The notes under the pieces are model-generated. The model was not told the origin of the DNA and did no database searches. It saw only the letters and a program-made list of their open reading frames with translations. A stretch of 13,397 nt of DNA from Hirudo medicinalis (lineage: Eukaryota; Annelida; Clitellata; Hirudinida; Hirudinidae): positions 1 to 13,397 of the forward strand of contig MPNW01001161.1 of the NCBI GenBank assembly GCA_011800805.1, given 5' to 3'. Position numbers and translations under genes: made by a program. This document shows, one piece after another, positions 8,947-13,397 of this stretch (position 1 is the first letter of the stretch; every line of letters starts with the position of its first letter).

Positions 8947-9162
8947 GTGGAAGCGCTCACATTTGACTTCATTTATTGTTGCACTGTCCAAACTTTGGAT
9001 TTTAATATGGTCAATAGCACGGAGAACCAGCTGACTTTTAATTCTCTGCCTGGTGTTTGTGATGAGAGATCTTTCGCTGATCTTTGAGGGGATCGAACCA
9101 CAGAGGAAGGAGCCCTACAGATTATCCTGGATCCCACCGACATCCTGACGTCCAAAAATTAA
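8947..9162 (+). pseudogene. Exon-like ORF split by an in-frame TGA, unknown
   Basis: One frame is open for 46 codons from 8947, meets TGA at 9085-9087, then continues for 24 codons to TAA at 9160-9162. Both halves look like protein (NQLTFNSLPGVCDERSFADL before the TGA, EEGALQIILDPTDILTS after it). This suggests a decayed coding segment, perhaps of a transposon, with a single nonsense change. No family is recognised. The minus-strand ORF over 8973-9155 is the complementary shadow. Confidence 0.25.
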
Positions 9163-9664
9163 TAATAAGTCATCGCAGTGGCGATGGTGATGATCATTTG
9201 CCCAGTTGTCTAATTGATAATTAGTTTCAAGAGGTTGTCGATTGTAGAAAAGAGTTAATTAATCAGCAGCAAGTAAGCTAGGAACGTCAATTATTTAGAA
9301 CAAGCAAACAAAGATGCGAGCTTAACCCATTTTTGAAGCAGATTATTTATTAAATAAACGGAAAATATCCATTTCATTTAGCTTTGTATGATTATTGCCT
9401 GTGAATGAGCTTCATATGGAAACGAGCTACATATTCGTTCGCAACATGCCTCGCCACTGGAAATGTGCCTGCCACGCCCAGAATTTAAAGAAAAATCTGG
9501 AAATTAAAAAAAATCGTTTCATGCGCACATTTGCAAAGCAAAAATGGTAAACTTTGACAACTTCAACAGCTACGAGTTTTTCAGTGTAACATATCAAATC
9601 GTATCGGCAGTCGAAAATATTAATATATCGGTAATTCGAACAAAGAAAAAACACAACAATATTT
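9163..9664. other. AT-rich spacer, no supported gene
   Basis: No convincing coding region. A short open stretch at 9421-9550 (containing RNMPRHWKCACHAQNLKKN) may be part of the transposon that carries the PHD fragment to its right, but it shows no recognisable motif. The minus-strand ORF at 9427-9702 is rich in F, Y and V and looks like chance. Confidence 0.4.
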
Positions 9665-9916
9665 GTACTAAGAAGACCGAAATGTGTAATAATAACTTTC
9701 ACTTACATGCCCAAAGTTAGGTCTAAGTTGCCCTTGCAAGCTCAATTGGATTACAACTCAGAGAAGGAAGATATGGCTACATGTGACAGTTGCCTCAACT
9801 GGTATCACCGATACTGTCAGAGAATTCCAAAACACGTAATAAAATGTGGAAGTGATTGGATTTGTTGTCCACTGTCGCAATACCCCTTGACCGCCTGCAG
9901 AGGAGTACAACGATGA
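9665..9916 (+). pseudogene. PHD zinc-finger fragment, probably transposon-derived
   Basis: The frame ending at 9916 contains MATCDSCLNWYHRYCQRIP, the C-x2-C, W-Y-H-x2-C core of a PHD finger (a zinc-binding reader of histone tails), followed by DWICC where a PHD finger normally has W-x-C-x2-C. The first cysteine pair expected upstream is absent: the matching place reads FTYMPK where related proteins have C-x-C-x-MP. The last cysteine spacing is also broken. The fragment therefore cannot fold as a normal finger. PHD fingers of this style occur at the C-terminus of proteins encoded by invertebrate DNA transposons, after a Ulp1-like protease domain; no such domain is visible here. It is flanked by other transposon relics. 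Confidence 0.6.
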
Positions 9917-10068
9917 TAAAATTGTGAAAGTTCTTCAGAGGTTCGTTGTTCAAATTTCACATAATTTGGTAGGTGGTAAAATATGAATTTAGGGGACAGG
10001 TATTAAACCGGTCAAAACAAGAATGAGATCTGGGAATGATTAGGCACAAGAATTGAAGATCAATGATA

Positions 10069-10222
10069 CAATGTTCAGAAGCTGCTGAGAGAGCAAACAG
10101 GATATTAGGTATAATAAAGAGGGCAGTGGTCAGCAGGGAGAAAAGCATCATATTAAAGTTGCATAAGTTGAAGCAGAGGTGATCTCATAGAAAAGTTCAA
10201 GATATTAACAGGAACATTTCTT
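10069..10222 (+). pseudogene. CR1/Jockey-type LINE reverse transcriptase remnant
   Basis: The frame from 10069 reads QCSEAAERANRILGIIKRAV and continues VSREKSIILKLHKL. This matches the well-known C-terminal (thumb-region) block of CR1/Jockey-like LINE reverse transcriptases, A-x-KANR-x-LG-x-IKR followed by ILKLY. It ends at TGA 10180-10182. A shifted frame from 10175 then reads RGDLIEKFKILTG, which corresponds to a block normally much further along in the same protein. The sequence between these blocks has been deleted and the frame shifted. Upstream frames are also broken. Only a dead fragment remains. Confidence 0.65.
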
Positions 10223-10306
10223 TGAGGCCATCAAAGCATTGTATAACCAAGTTTTGTGGATCGCCTTACCAAACAGATGCGGAAGCCCAAACCTTAACAG
10301 CAGTCA

Positions 10307-10340
10307 TATATATAACAACAAACAATATATAACAACAAAC
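10307..10340. repeat. 17-bp tandem duplication
   Basis: Two adjacent copies of (A/T)ATATATAACAACAAAC, identical at 16 of 17 positions. It lies between the CR1-type remnant and the 3' end of the minus-strand retrotransposon, and may be the simple-repeat tail of the CR1-type element. Confidence 0.7.
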
Positions 10341-10366
10341 CTCATATATTCCAAAAGACCTAGCAA

Positions 10367-10829
10367 CTCTCTCTCTATATATATATTTTTTCAAAACTCT
10401 TGATGGAGCCTTCTGACAGGGATCTTCAGAGGATTGGCCCCTTCGATGAACGTTTCGGCCCTGAATCCTTACGCTCTCAGGGGCTGGGCCGCATCCGGTG
10501 ATCAGACGATGTCCCTGTCAGCCTGTTCTTCCTTCATATCAATATACTCTCGCAACATACCCTCAACAATCAACGGACTGTCCGCTTGTTACAAACTAAG
10601 ACAAACAATTTTACGTACGAAATCGCCACAAAATTTAAGAAAATCCGCGAGAGCTCCGCCGTCCGAGAAACATCACTAGAAACTCTACTGCAGCGCCTCT
10701 TATATACCGTTGGCTTACAGTTGTCCAGATGTCTCTTCTTTGACTCCCCTCTGATGTCCCCGTTGTGGTGGAATGAGCCAGGACCCTCCATGTGACTGAC
10801 ACTCCATGCTTCACCTTGACTTTGAAGTC
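10367..10829 (-). other. 3' UTR and simple-repeat tail of the retrotransposon
   Basis: It follows the ORF stop and contains GGGCCGAAACGTTCATCG, a GGCCGAAACG block I associate with 3' regions of related elements in marine invertebrates, then CCTCTGAAGATCCC. It ends in an A-run followed by (TA)n and (GA)n, which on the plus strand is (CT)5(AT)5T5. Such tails serve as the start point for target-primed reverse transcription. Confidence 0.6.
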
Positions 10830-12020
10830 TTATTTCCTATCCTTCGTCGTCCAAATCCAGTGAGACGCCGACTCTGCGGCCTCAGACAGTTCTTTGACGA
10901 AATGTTTTGTCTGTCTGTTGGAAAGGCCTATCGCTCTGAGAAAGGCGTACATGGACCTGCCTACAAGTCCTCTAGCACCGACATCGATGGCGAAAAGATG
11001 GACACCATACCCTCTTGCCTCGAGATCCATTGTGAGATCCAAATACCGGTCTCTATTCAAAGCATTGCTAAGATCCATCCTGTCTTCCCAATCTTTGGCT
11101 TTGGAAAGTAAGTCCCTTCTTTGTTTCTCGTTCTTTTCCTTGCGGTGTTGTGACGAGCCCTCTCTTAAGAAGTATATTCTTCTAGCTGGCGCAGTTTCAC
11201 GGCCTCGAGCACGATCTTCAAGACTTGATTGTGCCGCCATGTAGTGCTCATGGGCAAGGGCATACGAGCAGGACGAGAGCACGTGCCGGAGTGACTGGGA
11301 ACATCCGCACAGGCTGCAGCTGGCGTCTTGGACTATCCCCCACTTCTGCAAATAGGTTCGAGAAGGGAGTACATCATAAACCGATCTGATCATAAATGCC
11401 AAACGGAGGGGAGACATTCGCCAAATGTCTTTCCATGTGACGGATCTTTGGAGGACCTCATCCCATGTTGTCCATTGGCCTTGCTGGCTTTGTTACACTG
11501 CCAGAGCGATTCTTTCCGTTTCCATCTGTCTCCTTCTCTCCTGAATTATCATGGCTGCTTTGACTGGTGCATCTGCCGTGGACCATCTCTCAAAGTGGTT
11601 CCATCCAACTCCATGATGATCAACATGAATGAGCCCTCTTATTTCCTCAAAAGCCAAAATTGCCTGTGACTTCTCGATCTCCTGTTGCGCTCTGAATTTC
11701 CGTTCAGAACGAAGCTGCGGCATAACTTTGCGGTCTTTGGAGCGACTATCATGATTTTATTGATTTTGTATTCTTCAACAATGGACCTGAGCGGCAGCCT
11801 CAATCGTGCGCTCCTACTATAGAGAGCGATCGACGATATTGATGTTGGCAACCCTAACCACTTCCTTGTGCATTGATTGATTTTCCTCCACCGACGGCAA
11901 TCCCATTTCGTATATGGTGAGTGGCCAGAGCAGCCTTGGCAAGAGAACGAAATGCAAAAGCCAGGCTTTGAATCTGCCCTGAAGAGGCGCTCTAGCAATT
12001 GTATTCAATCCATCCGACAT
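10830..12020 (-). pseudogene. RT thumb, connector, CCHC and RLE remnant of the retrotransposon
   Basis: This is the C-terminal half of the element's single polyprotein. A frame from 12020 reads DGLNTIARAPLQGRFKAW and LLPRLLWPLTIYEMGLP. A second frame takes over at about 11875 with RKWLGLPTSISSIALYS and LPLRSIVEEYKINK. A third runs from 11723, meets TAA at 11493-11495, and resumes in the same frame as QSQQGQWTTWDEVLQRSVTW into the 195-residue C-terminal piece (11417-10830). A CCHC knuckle, C-x2-C-x7-H-x4-C (CSLCGCSQSLRHVLSSC), lies at 11318-11268. The end carries the conserved VGARGLVGRSMYAFLRAIGL block. Between them the expected endonuclease core with its PD and acidic residues is missing: KAKDWE joins directly to DRMDL at about 11081-11092. 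The zinc knuckle helps bind target DNA in this group; here everything is inactive. Confidence 0.85.
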
Positions 12021-12829
12021 TTTGTTAACTGTGGCAGCCTCTTGATTTTTGTCAAAAAAACTCTTCCAAGGCTCTTTACCGGTTCTTCTAAGACAATCAG
12101 GATGTGCTTTCCTCCGACTGTAAAGCAGAATGCCTTTGTGGAAGGCATGTATACCCCTCTACCCATGCGCGCCTCGGGAATTCCATCTTCTAATGCATTC
12201 AGAACAATCTGCATGGCAAGTACAAAGAGCGATGGAGAAATGGCACATCCCATGGCTATGCCGACCTGCAGAGGAATCCAGCCTGTGGTGCATTCTTTCG
12301 TGGAAAAACGCATAACAAATCCATTGAAGTATTCTTGAAGCACTTCAATTACTACTCTAGGAACATGGTGAGCCTCTAGCGTTTTCCAAAAGGGTTGATG
12401 AGGCACCGAGGCATTGGCTAGATCGAGCCAAACGACGTGTAAGCTAAGTTGGTTTCTTTTTGCGTTTTGAATTGCCTCCCATATCATGGTGGTATGCTCT
12501 ACACAACCCGGCACTACTGGGATTCCTCCTTTTTGAACTGAAGTGTCAATGTACCTGTTCGCTGTCACGAAATCAGTGAGCCTTGCGGCCAAACATGACA
12601 AATAGATTTTCCCTTCCACATTCAACAACGAGATTGGTCGAAACTGATTCAGGCACTTGGATTCCTTTTCCTTAGGGATATATGCCCTCAGCTATTTTCC
12701 ATTCGCCGTCAACTGAGGAAGTGGTCCAGGTGGTTACTATTTTAGTATGGAGCAGTTTGAGGGTTCTTGGACATCTTTTATACAGCAGATAATGGAACTC
12801 CGTTGGGGCCGGGCGCGGAGCGGTTTTTT
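12005..12829 (-). pseudogene. Reverse transcriptase domain remnant
   Basis: This is the N-terminal surviving part of the element. From 12826 it reads NRSAPGPNGVP, then shifts frame at about 12792 to YLLYKRCPRTLKLL and DGEWKIAEG, then loses two bases at about 12677 (a TATATA slip) and continues as YIPKEKESKCLNQFRPISLL. The 12628-12005 frame holds motif A (HVVWLDLANASVPHQ, carrying the catalytic Asp), motif B (GIAMGCAISPSLFVLAM) and the later VLEEPVKSLGR block. Relatives have AYGSVPHQ in motif A; two codons appear lost here. The motif C double-aspartate box (MDD type) that should follow YMPSTKAF is absent, and KAF is joined straight to CFTVGGKH. The RT would copy element RNA into DNA at the cut target; this copy cannot. 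Confidence 0.9.
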
Positions 12830-12831
12830 GC

Positions 12832-12844
12832 TTTTTTTTTTTTT
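12832..12844. repeat. T13 homopolymer at the retrotransposon 5' junction
   Basis: Thirteen consecutive T on the plus strand, one CG dinucleotide away from a further T6 run inside the element. On the element's own strand this is an A-run just upstream of the truncated RT. It may be the insertion junction or a pre-existing A-tract. Confidence 0.6.
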
Positions 12845-13262
12845 AACAATTGATTACAATTTTACAATCTTTCCCTGTGCATTTGATTATAGAAAATTTT
12901 CAAAGAAAGTTTGCGGTTTCGAGGTGCATACCTTACACAGCCTCTCATGCCTCAGCAAACAGCATAATATTTATGTTGCTGGTAACTGAGCAGGACATAC
13001 ACAGTTGTAAGAGACGATTCAAGCAACACGCTCCTAGGTGTTAATACAACTGGATATAAAAGAATAGGCATGTTGCTTTTGCCACATTTACACTTGATGG
13101 CCACTTTTCCACAAAGGATGGAAAAGATAATGTGTCTGAGGAGACAGAGGGAAATAGATTCGTATATGAAGAATTTATTTGAGTCCATCTCCCAACTCAA
13201 GCGATAGTAAAAGGAAGTTTAAAATCGCAAAGTCAATTCAGAAGGACTTTGGTCTCAGATTC
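12845..13262. other. Spacer between the retrotransposon and the 28S fragment
   Basis: No recognised gene. A plus-strand frame is open from about 12985 to a TAG at 13206-13208 (it includes MEKIMCLRRQREIDSYMKN), but it has no family match I can name and the minus strand is also open (13200-12952). AACAC and GTGTT flank CTCCTAG at about 13025-13040, a weak hairpin. Confidence 0.4.
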
Positions 13263-13397
13263 GGTCTCGAATCAACTAACACCTTTTATGGTATCTCATG
13301 AGCGTCAGTGTTAGGCGCCTTAACCGAACGTTCGTTCATCCCGCATCGCCAGTTCTGCTTACCAAAATGGCCCACTTGGCACTCGCATGTCCGACTC
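13263..13397 (-). rRNA. 28S (large-subunit) rRNA fragment, cut by the window edge
   Basis: Read on the minus strand from the window end, the sequence contains ATGCGAGTGCC, TGGGCCATTTTGGTAAGCAG, AACTGGCGATGCGGGATGAA, GGTTAAGGCGCC, GACGCTCAT and CCATAAAAGGTGTTAGTTGA. This is a highly conserved internal block of eukaryotic 28S rRNA, in order and without large gaps. Homology stops at 13275 or at latest about 13263, before the conserved GACAGCAGGACGGTGG that should follow. Several changes fall at normally invariant places (GTGCCAAGTGG for GTGCCACGTGG, GAACGAACG for GAACCGAACG, a shortened T-run). That suggests an rRNA pseudogene fragment rather than part of an active rDNA unit, though an unusual lineage is possible. 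Confidence 0.85.

Larger units (their letters stand above)
10367..12830 (-). mobile_element. 5'-truncated non-LTR retrotransposon with RLE-type C-terminus
   Basis: Read on the minus strand, the element begins inside the reverse transcriptase at about 12829, next to an A-run (T13 on the plus strand, 12832-12844). It continues through RT, thumb/connector, CCHC knuckle and restriction-like-endonuclease (RLE) region to the stop at 10830. A roughly 440-bp 3' UTR follows and ends in A6(TA)n(GA)n at 10367-10391. Gene order and the C-terminal CCHC plus RLE layout fit the R2/NeSL/Hero group of non-LTR elements; the exact clade is not determined. The 5' truncation is typical of abortive target-primed reverse transcription. 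Multiple frameshifts, a stop and internal deletions show it is dead. No target-site duplication was recognised. Plus-strand ORFs across 10434-12338 are shadows. Confidence 0.85.

Noticed and set aside
9088..9101. GGTTCGATCCCC on the minus strand, resembling a tRNA or SINE B box.
   Set aside because: No convincing A box lies at the right distance upstream on that strand, and the sequence also fits a protein-coding frame on the plus strand.
10434..12338. Several plus-strand ORFs (for example 10894-11244 and 11877-12338).
   Set aside because: They lie opposite the minus-strand retrotransposon and show no domain of their own; they are antisense shadows.
10367..13397. A classic R2 insertion at its canonical 28S site.
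   Set aside because: The 28S block is not the sequence adjoining the R2 cut site, it is separated from the element by about 430 bp, and no 28S sequence follows the 3' end.
1..13397. CRISPR arrays, bacterial operons, terminators or prophage genes.
   Set aside because: No regularly spaced direct repeats, ribosome-binding sites or prokaryotic gene clusters are present; the sequence is eukaryotic.

Overview
The window looks like nuclear DNA of an invertebrate animal. It is AT-rich, has spliceosomal introns of about 80-400 bp, a tropomyosin gene, microsatellites and several decayed eukaryotic transposons, and shows no bacterial operon structure. The tropomyosin reads as arthropod-like or more broadly invertebrate, but the species cannot be named from this sequence.

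Layout. 1-3386 is AT-rich with no secure gene. It holds a CAACA-type simple repeat, a small E-box cluster and several exon-like open stretches, the best of which can be linked into a four-exon model at 1025-1752. 3387-4203 (+) holds a two-exon gene of unknown family whose second exon changes reading frame in an A-rich tract. 4508-6455 (+) is a complete eight-exon tropomyosin gene (254 residues) with clean reading-frame continuity at all seven introns. The likely tropomyosin 3' region (6456 to about 7730) is T-rich, carries a TTR microsatellite and has a polyadenylation signal at 7714.

From about 8350 to the right edge the window is a transposon graveyard. In order it holds: a MITE-like element with degenerate terminal inverted repeats (8358-8867); an exon-like ORF broken by a TGA (8947-9162); a PHD-finger fragment of the kind carried by transposons (9665-9916); a remnant of a CR1/Jockey-type LINE reverse transcriptase (10069-10222); and a 5'-truncated non-LTR retrotransposon on the minus strand (about 12830 down to 10367). 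That element belongs to the group with a CCHC knuckle and a restriction-like endonuclease. It has frameshifts, a stop codon and apparent in-frame deletions at its catalytic sites. The window ends inside a minus-strand 28S rRNA fragment (13263-13397).

The only gene here that looks intact is tropomyosin, an actin-filament coiled-coil protein. The unknown gene lies 304 bp upstream on the same strand, and no functional link between the two can be shown. No new multi-gene system is evident. The points most worth checking are the frameshifted unknown gene, the deeply conserved tropomyosin exon sizes, and the retroelement whose damage falls on its catalytic sites and which lies beside a 28S fragment in the same orientation.
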